DNA of 64,000 bases. Origin: Pseudomonas migulae. Lineage in GTDB: Bacteria > Pseudomonadota > Gammaproteobacteria > Pseudomonadales > Pseudomonadaceae. This document shows, piece by piece, positions 43,869-52,627 of this stretch; the stretch's first letter is position 1, and each line of letters opens with the position of its first letter. The position numbers were made by a program, and so were the translations under genes. Under the pieces are notes generated by a model. That model ran no database searches, was not told the DNA's origin, and was given only the letters and a program-made list of their open reading frames with translations. The DNA lies in assembly GCF_024169315.1 (NCBI RefSeq), contig NZ_JALJWR010000001.1:6471529-6535528 (forward strand), given 5' to 3'.

Positions 43869-44486
43869 ATGGAAACGTCAGATTTACTCGAGCGCTGCTA
43901 CCCGGGAAGACGCGCCGAACTCAAGCGCGATATTTTTCGAAAGGCCCTCGCACTGTTCAACGAGCAGGGGATCGAGGCCACGACCATTGAAATGATTCGC
44001 GCCGAATGCGACACCAGCGTGGGCGCGATTTATCACCACTTCGGGAACAAGGAAGGTTTGGTGGCCGCGCTGTTTTTCACCGCCCTGGACGATCAGGCCA
44101 GGTTGCGCGACCGCTATTTGAGCGACGCGACAACCACGCAAGAAGGGGTGTATGCGCTGGTGCACAGTTATGTGGATTGGGTCGACAGCCAACCCGAATG
44201 GGCGCGCTTCCAGTACCACGCGCGATTTGCCGTCACCAAAGGGCCTTTCAAGGACGAACTGGCGACCCGCAACAAGGTGCGCAACAAGCAACTGCTGGAA
44301 TGGCTGTCGGCGTCGGCCAGAGGCGATGAATTGAAAGGTGCTCCCGCGGAATTGATGCTGTCGCTGATCATTGGCCAGGCAGACAACTATTGCAGGACCT
44401 GGTTATCGGGCCGGGTAAAAGCCAGTCCGAAGGTGTACAGGGACAAGCTTGCACAAGCGGCGTGGCGATCGATTTCCGACGACTGA
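43869..44486 (+). CDS. TetR-family transcriptional regulator
   Basis: 205 residues. The N-terminal TetR helix-turn-helix reads DIFRKALALFNEQGIEATTIEMIRAECDTSVGAIYHHFGNKEGLVAALF. The C-terminal ligand domain is helical. ATG 43869 is preferred; TTG 43863 is possible, and the ribosome site is weak. Likely represses itself and the divergent DUF4442 gene by binding the 15-bp palindrome. Confidence 0.88.
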   Translation: METSDLLERCYPGRRAELKRDIFRKALALFNEQGIEATTIEMIRAECDTSVGAIYHHFGNKEGLVAALFFTALDDQARLRDRYLSDATTTQEGVYALVHSYVDWVDSQPEWARFQYHARFAVTKGPFKDELATRNKVRNKQLLEWLSASARGDELKGAPAELMLSLIIGQADNYCRTWLSGRVKASPKVYRDKLAQAAWRSISDD

Positions 44487-44490
44487 ACAG

Positions 44491-44523
44491 CACAAAGCCC
44501 GGTCAGATGCCGGGCTTTTTGTT
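44491..44523 (+). terminator. rho-independent terminator
   Basis: AAAGCCCGG-TCAGAT-CCGGGCTTTTT immediately after the TetR stop codon. Confidence 0.9.
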
Positions 44524-44542
44524 GTCTGTCATTCGTGCACCT

Positions 44543-44567
44543 AAAAAAGAGCCTCAACGCTCTTTGA
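44543..44567 (-). terminator. terminator in minus direction
   Basis: AAAGAGC-(CTCAAC)-GCTCTTT stem; on the minus strand it is followed by a long T tract. It lies about 150 bases after the second TetR gene. Confidence 0.65.
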
Positions 44568-44718
44568 TGGGGAGGAAGTAGAGCCCTTGAGGCTCAAGAT
44601 GCACGTGAAACAAGCGGTGAGCTTGGTAGGGGTTCAGATCACTCACCACTGCGCAGCCGCTTGAGTTGAGCAAACAAACAGCTGCGCATAATCATCGTAG
44701 GAAGATGGGGTTTGGCGC

Positions 44719-45360
44719 TCAAGTACCGCTAGTCGCCTTGCCACGCGCGCTTCTTTCAACCATGGCGACGATGGTTTCGAACAGCTCGTCCTGCGCCTGC
44801 CCGGCGCTGATTTCGCCCGTCGCGGCAGCGTGGGACAAGGCTTCCGCCGCACCGAGCATCGCCCGCAAACCCGCTGCCGTGATCTCGCCCGAGCCCGCGA
44901 AGGGGGCGAGGGCGGATCGGCATTTATCGAGGAAGATCGCTTCATACTCGCGCTTGATCTTCTCCAGTTCGGGCGAACTGGCTAACGCAGCGATCACGCC
45001 CGGGATTTCGTTGCCTTGCAGCAAAACGCAGTCCACGTATGACGAGGCGATCACCTTCGCGGTGCCGACCAGCGTCGGTTCGCTGCGCTCCAGGGCCGCA
45101 TCCATGACCGCAGTCTGCCGCGCATCGAAGTCTTGATAGAGCGCCGCCAACAATCCGGGGCGTGTCGCGAAATGGTCGTAGACAACGGGTTTGGTGATCC
45201 CGGCCTGTTCGGCGAGCCGCCCCAGGGTCAGCGCGTCGGTGCCTTCTTCCCGAACGAGTTGCCAGGCGACGTCCAGCAACTGGCGCAGACGGTCCTCCCG
45301 GGACAGGCGTCGACGTGGTGGTGGGGCGGAATCTGGCGCGATTGTTTTGGTGGTTGACAT
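44719..45360 (-). CDS. TetR-family transcriptional regulator (oxidoreductase-linked)
   Basis: 213 residues. HTH region LLDVAWQLVREEGTDALTLGRLAEQAGITKPVVYDHFATRPGLLAALY; the ligand domain carries one TetR_C-type helix bundle. Divergent from a NAD(P)H oxidoreductase gene; twin GTAACTTAC palindromes lie in the 86-bp gap, making autorepression and control of the neighbour likely. Confidence 0.88.
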   Translation of the reverse strand: MSTTKTIAPDSAPPPRRRLSREDRLRQLLDVAWQLVREEGTDALTLGRLAEQAGITKPVVYDHFATRPGLLAALYQDFDARQTAVMDAALERSEPTLVGTAKVIASSYVDCVLLQGNEIPGVIAALASSPELEKIKREYEAIFLDKCRSALAPFAGSGEITAAGLRAMLGAAEALSHAAATGEISAGQAQDELFETIVAMVERSARGKATSGT

Positions 45361-45375
45361 GGCTATGTACCAAAA

Positions 45376-45398
45376 GTAACTTACTGATTGTAACTTAC
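45376..45398. promoter_or_regulatory. twin palindromic operator
   Basis: GTAACTTAC occurs at 45376-45384 and 45390-45398. Each copy is a 9-bp palindrome (GTAA-C-TTAC), and together they form a 14-bp-spaced direct repeat between the TetR and oxidoreductase genes. Confidence 0.75.
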
Positions 45399-45446
45399 CA
45401 AGAGTATATAAGGTTCGCCTTGTGCTCTCAATCAGGAGTTTCCATC

Positions 45447-46094
45447 ATGCATACCCTCATCGTTGTTGCTCATCACAGTCCCGATTCGCTGACCCACAGC
45501 CTCGCGGGCCGGATCACTGAAGGCCTGACCGCCAGCGATCCCGCCAACACCGTGGAATTTGCCGATCTGTTCGCGGAAGGATTCGAACCGAGGTTCGGCG
45601 CTGCGGATTTTGCGGTGCATCACCGGGAAGCGTCACCGCCCGCCGATGTGATCGCCGAACAGGCACGAATCGACCGCGCCGACCATTTGGTGCTGGTCTA
45701 TCCGGTCTACTGGTGGTCGATGCCGGCGATTCTCAAAGGCTGGATCGATCGGGTGTTCACCAACGGCTGGGCGTTCGATTTCACGGCGGACAGCCTGGAG
45801 AAAAAACTCGGGCATATGCGGGTGCATCTGATCGGTGTCGGTGGTGCCGATGCGGGCACGTTTGATCGACACGGTTTTACTGAGGCGATGAGAACGCAGA
45901 TCGACCACGGCATTTTCGATTACTGCGGTGCTCAGGTGCTGACGTCCGAGCTGTTCCTCGAGTCGGAAAGCCAGGACCCGGCGGTGCATCTGGACGCCGC
46001 ACGAGCCTTGGGTCTCAAGCTCCTGACGGCGTCCGGACACCCCGATCCCGTTACGCCTGTTCGCCCGGCCAACCGGCCCGACGCAAGGCTTTGA
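45447..46094 (+). CDS. NAD(P)H-dependent flavin oxidoreductase (MdaB/KefF-like quinone reductase)
   Basis: 215 residues. Flavodoxin-like fold: N-terminal HTLIVVAHHSPDSLTHSLAG (FMN/FAD phosphate loop) and LVLVYPVYWWSMPAILKGWIDRVFTNGWAFDF, the hallmark of NQO1-type quinone reductases. Cytoplasmic two-electron reductase for quinones or electrophiles. ATG 45447 follows AGGAG. The 3' end overlaps the convergent P1 peptidase gene by 44 bases. Confidence 0.88.
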   Translation: MHTLIVVAHHSPDSLTHSLAGRITEGLTASDPANTVEFADLFAEGFEPRFGAADFAVHHREASPPADVIAEQARIDRADHLVLVYPVYWWSMPAILKGWIDRVFTNGWAFDFTADSLEKKLGHMRVHLIGVGGADAGTFDRHGFTEAMRTQIDHGIFDYCGAQVLTSELFLESESQDPAVHLDAARALGLKLLTASGHPDPVTPVRPANRPDARL

Positions 46095-47169
46095 GCAGCG
46101 TTTCGGCGTCCAGTCCCGGCACCGCATGACCATTGCTTTCGGCGGTGTCGGAGGCCAGCAGGGCGTTGATGATGGCTTCTTCCACCGCTTCGGTGGCGGC
46201 CAGGAACAACTCGCTGATGTGGTCGTTGTTGACCATGCTCAGGTTGTCTGTTGTCGGCGCTTTCTTGGTTTCATAAGCTGCGGGCGGAACGTCGTTGCCG
46301 GTGGCGAACGCGATGAAGATGTCGCCGCTGTGGTCTTCGTTACCGCCGCCGGTGCGCGCGAGGCCGAGGCTGGCGCGCTGGGCGAGGCGGGTGCATTGAT
46401 GCGGCAACAGCGGCGCATCGGTGGCCAGGCACACGACAATCGAACCCATGCCGGGATGCGGCAACGAGGCCTTGAGAAACGGCGAGTCAGCCTGTTCCAT
46501 GTAGCGCCCGACCGGATAACCGTCGACGCGCAATTCGTTGCGGATACCGTGGTTGGCCTGGACGATGGCGCCAACGGTCCAGCCGCCCTGAACAGCGCTC
46601 AGACGGCGTGACGCGGTGCCGATGCCGCCCTTGAATTCGTGACAGATCATGCCGCTGCCGCCACCGACCGATCCTTCGGTCACCGGTCCGTCCGTTGCCG
46701 TACGCAGCGCTTCGGCCACATGGTCGGGCTTCACGTGAAAGCCGTTGATGTCGTTGAGCAAACCGTCGAAGGTTTCCAGCACCACCGGCATGTTCCAGTA
46801 AAGGCGTCCGTCGTCGGGTTGCTGTTCACGGTCCAGGACAATCAACGCATCGCGCACTACGCCCAGGCTGTGGGTGTTGGTGAAGGCGATCGGGCTGGTC
46901 AACAGGCCGGCTTCGCGAATCCACTCAAGGCCGGTCGCATCACCGTTGCCGTTGAGGACATGCACGCCGGCGAAGCACGGGTGCTGACTGGTGGAACCGG
47001 CGCGCGGCTCGATCACGGTGATGCCGGTCAGGATGTCGCGACCCTTCGCGCTGCGGCCGCGCACATTGCTGTGGCCGACCCGGACGCCGGGTACATCGGT
47101 GATGGCATTGAGCGGGCCAGGTTGCAGTTGGCCGAACTGGAGGTTCAGGTCACGGGCACGTGGTTTCAT
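46051..47169 (-). CDS. P1-family (DmpA/BapA-like) aminopeptidase
   Basis: 372 residues. PGPLNAITDVPGVRVGHSNV at the N-terminus, GGGSGMICHEFKGGIGTASR in the middle and GLARTGGGNEDHSGDIFIAF in the C-terminal part are family P1 signatures. These N-terminal-nucleophile enzymes cleave themselves before a Ser or Thr (here likely near GTAS) to give two chains and then remove N-terminal residues, including D- or beta-amino acids. ATG 47169 chosen; ATG 47181 is possible. Convergent overlap with the oxidoreductase gene. Confidence 0.85.
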   Translation of the reverse strand: MKPRARDLNLQFGQLQPGPLNAITDVPGVRVGHSNVRGRSAKGRDILTGITVIEPRAGSTSQHPCFAGVHVLNGNGDATGLEWIREAGLLTSPIAFTNTHSLGVVRDALIVLDREQQPDDGRLYWNMPVVLETFDGLLNDINGFHVKPDHVAEALRTATDGPVTEGSVGGGSGMICHEFKGGIGTASRRLSAVQGGWTVGAIVQANHGIRNELRVDGYPVGRYMEQADSPFLKASLPHPGMGSIVVCLATDAPLLPHQCTRLAQRASLGLARTGGGNEDHSGDIFIAFATGNDVPPAAYETKKAPTTDNLSMVNNDHISELFLAATEAVEEAIINALLASDTAESNGHAVPGLDAETLLKALRRAGWPGEQA

Positions 47170-47228
47170 CGGTTCTCTCATCTTCAATTCGTGGCAGAAA
47201 AAAAATCGCAGGGCTAGACGCGGACCCT

Positions 47229-47318
47229 GGTGGGAGCGGGCTTGCTCGCGAAGGCGGCGTGTCAGTCGACATCCTCTTTGCCTGATACACCGCTTTCGCG
47301 GGCAAGCCCGCTCCCACA
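47229..47318. repeat. paired REP elements
   Basis: TGGGAGCGGGCTTGCTCGCG inverted against CGCGGGCAAGCCCGCTCCCA between the peptidase start and the binding-protein stop. Confidence 0.88.
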
Positions 47319-47333
47319 GGTATTGCGGTGGGT

Positions 47334-48437
47334 TCACTGACCGTTTTTGACTTTGCTCCAGATCCGCGTCCGCACCCGCTCGGTGGCCGGCGGTAGCGGC
47401 TGAAGGGTGAACAACGTGGCCAAGGCTTGCGCGGACGGGTACACCGCCGGATTGTTGCGGGTCGCTTCGGCCACCAGCGGCGTCGCACTGCGGTTGCCGT
47501 TGGGGTAGTTGAGGTGATCGCTGACCGGGGCAATCACATCAGCGCGCATCAAGTAATCGATGAACGCCAGCCCCTGCTGCGGGTGCGGTGCATCCTTGAG
47601 CAACACGAGCGTGTCGAACCACACCGGCGCGCCTTCCTTCGGCAAGCTGTAGGCGATCTTCACGCCGTTGTTGGCTTGCTCGGCGTTGGTCTTGGCTTCG
47701 AGCATCGCGCCCGACCAGCCCACCGCGACGCAAATGTTGCCGTTGGCCAGGTCGCTGATGAACTTCGACGAGTTGAAGTAGGCGATGTGCGGACGCAGTT
47801 TCAGCAGCAGCGCTTCAGCCTTCTTGTAGTCCTCGGGGTTGGTGCTGTTGGGTGGCAGGCCAAGGTAGTGCAGGGCGACCGGCAGCATCTCGGACGGCGA
47901 GTCGAGCATGGCCACGCCGCACTGGCCGAGCTTGGCCAGGTTGGCTTCGTCGAACACCAGCTCCCAGGAATCCACCGGCGCCTTGTCGCCCAGCGCGGCG
48001 CGAACTTTGTCGATGTTGTAGCCGATGCCGTTGGTGCCCCACAGGTACGGCACGGCGTACTGATTACCCGGATCGTTGTGGGCCAGTTTCGCCAACAGAT
48101 CAGCGTCCATGTTTTTGAAATCCGGCATCTGCGCGTGGGGCAGGGGCGCGAGGGCGCCCGCCTTGATCAGGGTCGGCAGGCTGAAGTTGCTGGCCACCAC
48201 CACGTCATAGCCGCTGCGGCTGGTGAGCAGTTTTCCTTCCAGCACTTCGGCGCTGTCGAACGTGTCGTAGACCGGCTCGATTCCGGTGTCGCGCTTGAAG
48301 TCGTGCAGGGTGGTGGGGCCGATGTAGTCATACCAGTTGTAGACGTGAACCGTCGGGCCCTCGGCAGCCACCGCCGACAGCGAAACGCACAGGCAGGCGC
48401 TCAGCCCAAGATTGATCTGTTGACGGGGACGACTCAT
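47334..48437 (-). CDS. PotF-like periplasmic polyamine-binding protein
   Basis: 367 residues with a Sec signal (LGLSACLCVSLSAVAAE). Characteristic VYNWYDYIGPTTLHDFKRDTGIEPVYDTFDS and VPYLWGTNGIGYN motifs of the PotD/PotF family, which binds putrescine or spermidine for ABC import. No permease or ATPase is adjacent, so it is an orphan component or serves signalling. ATG 48437 has AGGAG nine bases upstream. Divergent from the LuxR regulator. Confidence 0.88.
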   Translation of the reverse strand: MSRPRQQINLGLSACLCVSLSAVAAEGPTVHVYNWYDYIGPTTLHDFKRDTGIEPVYDTFDSAEVLEGKLLTSRSGYDVVVASNFSLPTLIKAGALAPLPHAQMPDFKNMDADLLAKLAHNDPGNQYAVPYLWGTNGIGYNIDKVRAALGDKAPVDSWELVFDEANLAKLGQCGVAMLDSPSEMLPVALHYLGLPPNSTNPEDYKKAEALLLKLRPHIAYFNSSKFISDLANGNICVAVGWSGAMLEAKTNAEQANNGVKIAYSLPKEGAPVWFDTLVLLKDAPHPQQGLAFIDYLMRADVIAPVSDHLNYPNGNRSATPLVAEATRNNPAVYPSAQALATLFTLQPLPPATERVRTRIWSKVKNGQ

Positions 48438-48548
48438 GATGCGGCACTCCTGGCCTGCTGCAGGCCGGTGATGAACAGGTGCTTGCAGCGTATCGGCGGG
48501 CCGGGGACTCACCCATTCCCATCATGGGTTACTCGAAAGGGGTAGAGC

Positions 48549-49322
48549 GTGGACGCGTTGCTGAAAGAGTTGCCGGTGCACCAGAGCCTGGCGCGGGTAT
48601 TTGGCGCGTTGGGGCAGGACGGTTTCTGGCGGGCGCTGGTCGATACGCTGCGACTGCTGGTGTCGCTGGACAACGCCTTGGTCGCGGTGATGCAGCCTGG
48701 GCGAGTGCCGCGCCTGCTGATTGATTTCGACACCAAGGGTAGCGGTGACGAACCTGAAGAACTGGCGAGTTACAGCGCCGGCATGTACTTGCTCGATCCG
48801 TTTTATCAGGCGGCCTGCGCCGGCATCGCCGACGGTTTGCACAGCCTCGAATCGGTGGCCCCCGACCAGTTCCAGCAGAGCGAGTACTACCTGAGCTACT
48901 TCCGCTCGGTGGTGGGCGGCGACGAGTTGCAGTTCATGATCAATGCCGACGGTGCCGTGCTGGGATTGTCCCTGGGTCGCTCGACGCGCTTTACCCTAGA
49001 AGAGCAGGGTCGTCTGCTGTGTATGCGTGACTGGGTGTTGGCCGCGATGCGCCGTCACCTGCAACTGATGCCGCCGGAAGGCCCGGCCGCCGAAGCCGTG
49101 ACCGGGGATCTGGCGACCCTGCTGGATCGCTTTGATGCGCGTCTGACGGTGAGGGAAATCGAAACGGCGCGCCTGATTCTTCAGGGTTTCTCAAGCAAGG
49201 CGATTGCCCAGCAACTGGGCATCTCGCCGGAAACGGTGAAGGTGCATCGGCGCAATGTCTATCACAAGCTCAATGTGAACGGACATGGGGAGTTGTTTGC
49301 GTTGGTGTTGCAGCCGCGTTGA
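48549..49322 (+). CDS. LuxR-family transcriptional regulator
   Basis: 257 residues, GTG start after AAGGGG. The N-terminal ~180 residues have no named domain but resemble PAS/GAF-like sensor folds. The C-terminal LuxR HTH is clear: LTVREIETARLILQGFSSKAIAQQLGISPETVKVHRRNVYHKLNV. Divergent from the PotF-like gene and the downstream peptidase, which it may regulate. Confidence 0.85.
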   Translation: MDALLKELPVHQSLARVFGALGQDGFWRALVDTLRLLVSLDNALVAVMQPGRVPRLLIDFDTKGSGDEPEELASYSAGMYLLDPFYQAACAGIADGLHSLESVAPDQFQQSEYYLSYFRSVVGGDELQFMINADGAVLGLSLGRSTRFTLEEQGRLLCMRDWVLAAMRRHLQLMPPEGPAAEAVTGDLATLLDRFDARLTVREIETARLILQGFSSKAIAQQLGISPETVKVHRRNVYHKLNVNGHGELFALVLQPR

Positions 49323-49349
49323 ACCGAGGGTGATCAACTATAGATCCCG

Positions 49350-49529
49350 GTAGGAGCGAGCTTTTGTGGCGAGGGGATTTATCCCCGTTCGACTGCGCAG
49401 CAGTCGCAAATTAGGTGAATGCGGTTTATCTGAGACACCGTAGTCACTGGTTTAAGGCCGCTTCGCAACCCAACGGGGCGGTGCGACGTCTCGCCAAATC
49501 CCCTCGCCACAGAAGCTTGCTCTCACAGA
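49350..49529. repeat. REP-type inverted element (GAGGGGATTTATCCCC class)
   Basis: GGCGAGGGGATTTATCCCC.. and ..CGCCAAATCCCCTCGCCACA enclose a CAGCAGTCG / GGCCGCTTCGCAACC core: the second Pseudomonas REP class. The right arm has diverged. Confidence 0.75.
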
Positions 49530-49538
49530 AAACGGGGC

Positions 49539-50480
49539 TCAATCCCCGAGCTGGAACACCAACGCCTTCAACCCGCACTCGACATCCGCATCCGGAAACT
49601 CCGGCGGATTCTCCAGCCGCTGCTCAAACCGCAGGCTCGGCGCTTCACGCATGACGCCCTCGATAAGGAAATCCGCACCGAACGCCGGGTCATTCATGCA
49701 TGCCAATACCGTGCCCTGCGCCGTGAGCAATTCCGGCAACCGCCGCAGCACGCGCTGGTAATCCTTGGTCAGCAAAAAGCTGCCTTTCTGAAAGGACGGC
49801 GGGTCGATGATCACCAAGTCATACGGGCCTTTGCCGATCACCTTGCCCCAGGACTTGAACAGGTCGTGGCCGAGAAAAGTCACCTTGCCGAGGTCATGCC
49901 CGTTGAGCCGGTGATTGTCGCGGCCACGGCTCAGGGCCGGGCTCGACATGTCCAGGTTGACCACGTGTTCGGCGCCACCCTCGATGGCCGCTACCGAAAA
50001 ACCGCAGGTGTAGGCGAACAGGTTCAACACGCGCTTGCCCTGGGCATTGGCGCGCACCCAATCGCGGCCGTAGCGCATGTCGAGGAACAGCCCGGTGTTC
50101 TGCTTGCGACCCAGGTCCACACGATAGCGCAGGCCGCCCTCGGTGATGGTCATGTCCTCGATCACTTCCCCGACCAGCCATTCGGTGGTGCTTTGCAGCA
50201 GATAACGATGCTGCAGCGCCAGGGTATGCGCGCCGGATTGCGTCCACTCGGGTGAACGGGTGATCTCCATCAGCCGCTGTTTCAACTCATCGAGTTGCGC
50301 CGCTTCAGGCTCCTTGAACAGCGACACCAGCACCACGCCCTGCAGCCAGTCGACGGTCAGTTGCTCCAGCCCCGGCCAGCAGCGACCGCGACCGTGGAAC
50401 AGTCGACGGGTTTCTGCGGGGGCCGTTGCCAGGGCGGTCAGCAGATGGTCGTGGAGGGTGGTCAGCGCTTCTGAATTCAT
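49539..50480 (-). CDS. RlmK/RlmI-type SAM-dependent methyltransferase
   Basis: 313 residues. SAM motif I in KRVLNLFAYTCGFSVAAIEGGAEHVVNLDMS, and the catalytic DPPS motif in YDLVIIDPPSFQKGSF, both of the 23S rRNA m5C/m7G (RlmI/RlmK) class. The PUA domain of RlmI is absent, so it is a shorter relative; the target base is not known. Stands alone on the minus strand. Confidence 0.85.
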   Translation of the reverse strand: MNSEALTTLHDHLLTALATAPAETRRLFHGRGRCWPGLEQLTVDWLQGVVLVSLFKEPEAAQLDELKQRLMEITRSPEWTQSGAHTLALQHRYLLQSTTEWLVGEVIEDMTITEGGLRYRVDLGRKQNTGLFLDMRYGRDWVRANAQGKRVLNLFAYTCGFSVAAIEGGAEHVVNLDMSSPALSRGRDNHRLNGHDLGKVTFLGHDLFKSWGKVIGKGPYDLVIIDPPSFQKGSFLLTKDYQRVLRRLPELLTAQGTVLACMNDPAFGADFLIEGVMREAPSLRFEQRLENPPEFPDADVECGLKALVFQLGD

Positions 50481-50674
50481 CGGGTCGGGTCGGCGATTTG
50501 AGGGGGCGGCATTTTAACCACAATTGGCAAGCGACGCGGAAACCCTGTGGGAGCGAGCCTGTGGTTATTGGGGGGTTAGTTATCACGGTTAATTTAACTT
50601 TACGTGAGGATTTGGCGATCTGTCGGCTTCCATACTCGGCTCCAACGAATAACAACAAACGCCGGGAGCCCATC

Positions 50675-51283
50675 ATGTCGCCGATACCTGCTTCATCCCA
50701 TCCGCGTTGGCTCCGGCTCACCCATTGGCTGAACGCACTCGCCGTGCTGGTCATGGTCACCAGCGGTTGGCGCATCTATAACGCTTCCCCGCTTTACGAC
50801 TTCAGTTTTCCCAAGGGCATCACGCTGGGCGGCTGGCTCGGCGGTGCGTTGCAATGGCATTTCGCGGCGATGTGGTTCCTCGCCATCAACGGCCTCGTCT
50901 ACCTGGTCATCAACCTCGCCAGCGGCCGACTGTCACGGCGCTTTTTCCCGGTGTCGCCCAAAGGTGTCTTGCATGACCTGTGGGCCGCGTTGCGCGGACG
51001 CCTGGGGCATGCCGACTTGAATCATTACAACCAGGTGCAACGGCTGGCGTACCTGTTCGTGATGGTCGATATCACGCTGCTGGTGATCTCCGGGCTGGTG
51101 TTGTGGAAGTCCGTCCAGTTTCCGCTGTTGCGTGAATTGCTCGGCGGCTACGAAGCGGCGCGGCATGTGCATTTCATCGCGATGGCGCTGTTGGTGGCCT
51201 TTGTGGCGGTGCATCTGGTGATGGTCGCGCTCGTTCCCAAAACGCTGTTGGCCATGATTGTCGGTCGCAAGGAGTCCGTATGA
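50675..51283 (+). CDS. cytochrome b561-type membrane subunit
   Basis: 202 residues with four membrane helices and several heme-ligand-like His (LTHWLNALAVLV, LQWHFAAMWFLAING, RHVHFIAMALLVAFVAVHLV). Provides quinone-linked electrons to the molybdoenzyme whose gene starts four bases before its stop. ATG 50675 follows GGGAG; longer frames run into noncoding DNA. Confidence 0.82.
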   Translation: MSPIPASSHPRWLRLTHWLNALAVLVMVTSGWRIYNASPLYDFSFPKGITLGGWLGGALQWHFAAMWFLAINGLVYLVINLASGRLSRRFFPVSPKGVLHDLWAALRGRLGHADLNHYNQVQRLAYLFVMVDITLLVISGLVLWKSVQFPLLRELLGGYEAARHVHFIAMALLVAFVAVHLVMVALVPKTLLAMIVGRKESV

Positions 51284-52059
51284 AAAAGCGCACCGAGGGA
51301 CTGGACGAGTCGTCCATCCTGAAAGACGCCCGGAAAATCATTGCGCCACAGATCGAGGACCGTTCACGCCGCTCATTCCTGATGCGTGGGTTGACCCTCG
51401 GCGGCGTGGCCATGTTGTCCGGTTGCAACATCACCGACAACGACAGCGTCGAGACTGCGTTGTCGTCGATGTCGCGGTTCAACGATCGGGTGCAGGGCTG
51501 GCTGTTTAACCCCAATGCACTGGCGCCGACCTATCCGGCGTCGATGATCACCCGGCCGTTTCCGTTCAATGCCTTTTACGGCATCGACGAGGCACCTACC
51601 GTAGAGGAAGAAAGCTATCGACTGGAAGTCACCGGACTGGTCGCCGACAAGCGCAGCTGGCGTCTCGAAGAGTTGCGCGCGATGGCACAGAAAGAGCAGA
51701 TCACCCGGCATATCTGCGTCGAAGGCTGGAGCGCGATCGGCCGTTGGGGCGGTGTGCGGTTCAGCGATTTCCTGAAACGGGTCGGTGCTGATACCGACGC
51801 GAAGTATGTTGGCTTCAAATGCGCCGACGACTACTACACCAGCATCGACATGGCCACTGCGCTGCACTCACAAACCCTGCTGGCGCTGACTTATGACGGC
51901 GCGGTGCTGCCGCGTGAATACGGCTTCCCGATGAAGCTGCGCATGCCTACCAAGCTCGGCTACAAAAATCCCAAACATATCCAGGCGATTTTCGTCAGCA
52001 ACACCTACAGCGGCGGCTACTGGGAAGACCAGGGCTACAACTGGTTCGGTGGCAGCTGA
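51280..52059 (+). CDS. TAT-exported molybdopterin (sulfite-oxidase-fold) oxidoreductase
   Basis: 259 residues. A TAT motif (RSRRSFLMRGLTLGGVAML) with a following SGCN, possibly a lipobox, then a sulfite oxidase-type Moco domain: YRLEVTGLVADKRSWRLEEL and HICVEGWSAIGRWGGVRFSDFL, where the Cys of ICVEGW should ligate molybdenum. Related to YedY/MsrP but without its usual downstream partner; here the partner is the cytochrome b gene. Start overlaps it by four bases. Confidence 0.88.
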   Translation: MKKRTEGLDESSILKDARKIIAPQIEDRSRRSFLMRGLTLGGVAMLSGCNITDNDSVETALSSMSRFNDRVQGWLFNPNALAPTYPASMITRPFPFNAFYGIDEAPTVEEESYRLEVTGLVADKRSWRLEELRAMAQKEQITRHICVEGWSAIGRWGGVRFSDFLKRVGADTDAKYVGFKCADDYYTSIDMATALHSQTLLALTYDGAVLPREYGFPMKLRMPTKLGYKNPKHIQAIFVSNTYSGGYWEDQGYNWFGGS

Positions 52060-52111
52060 CGGCACCCGACAAATTCACCCACCCACAACCTGTGCTTCAA
52101 GGAGTTTCATC

Positions 52112-52372
52112 ATGAAAAAGTTGACCACCGTCGTTCTGTCCATGTGCCTCGCCATGGGCGCTGCCAGTGTGTTCGCCGCCGAAGCAACCAACGGCATGAG
52201 CAATGACAGCATGAGCAAAGACTCAATGTCCAAGGACGCCATGAAAAAAGACACGATGAAAAAGGACACCATGAGCAAGGACACGATGAAGAAAGATGCC
52301 ATGTCCAAGGATTCGATGAAGAAGGACGAGATGAAGAAGGACGCCATGAAAAAGGACAACATGTCGCAGTAA
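52112..52372 (+). CDS. pentapeptide MxKDx repeat protein
   Basis: 86 residues: signal peptide MKKLTTVVLSMCLAMGAASVFA then about twelve consecutive five-residue units of the MSKDS/MKKDA/MKKDT form. It is the periplasmic MxKDx repeat family (function unknown; often beside Moco/cytochrome genes). ATG 52112 has AAGGAG eight bases upstream. The Met and Lys/Asp alternation could bind metal or scavenge oxidants by Met oxidation; this is speculation. Likely co-transcribed with the two redox genes upstream. Confidence 0.9.
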   Translation: MKKLTTVVLSMCLAMGAASVFAAEATNGMSNDSMSKDSMSKDAMKKDTMKKDTMSKDTMKKDAMSKDSMKKDEMKKDAMKKDNMSQ

Positions 52373-52388
52373 TCCAATAGAGCGCGTT

Positions 52389-52488
52389 CCCCTGCAGGAG
52401 CAGAGCTTGCTCGCGAAAGCGGTGTGCCAGCCGACATTTTTGTTGCCTGACACTCCGCTTTCGCGAGCAAGCTCTGCTCCTGCAGGGG
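52389..52488. repeat. paired REP elements
   Basis: CCTGCAGGAGCAGAGCTTGC.. and ..GCAAGCTCTGCTCCTGCAGG, REP pair with 20-base arms. Confidence 0.9.
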
Positions 52489-52627
52489 GGGCATTCCAGG
52501 GTATGAGCCACCTGATTTCGTCGACGCCGTGTATCAAAAATGAATTTCCGCCGAGCCCGCTGCTCATACCTGTAAGCAGCGGATTTGAGCCCGCGAAATC
52601 ATTAGGCAATCAGGGAGTGGCAAAGTC

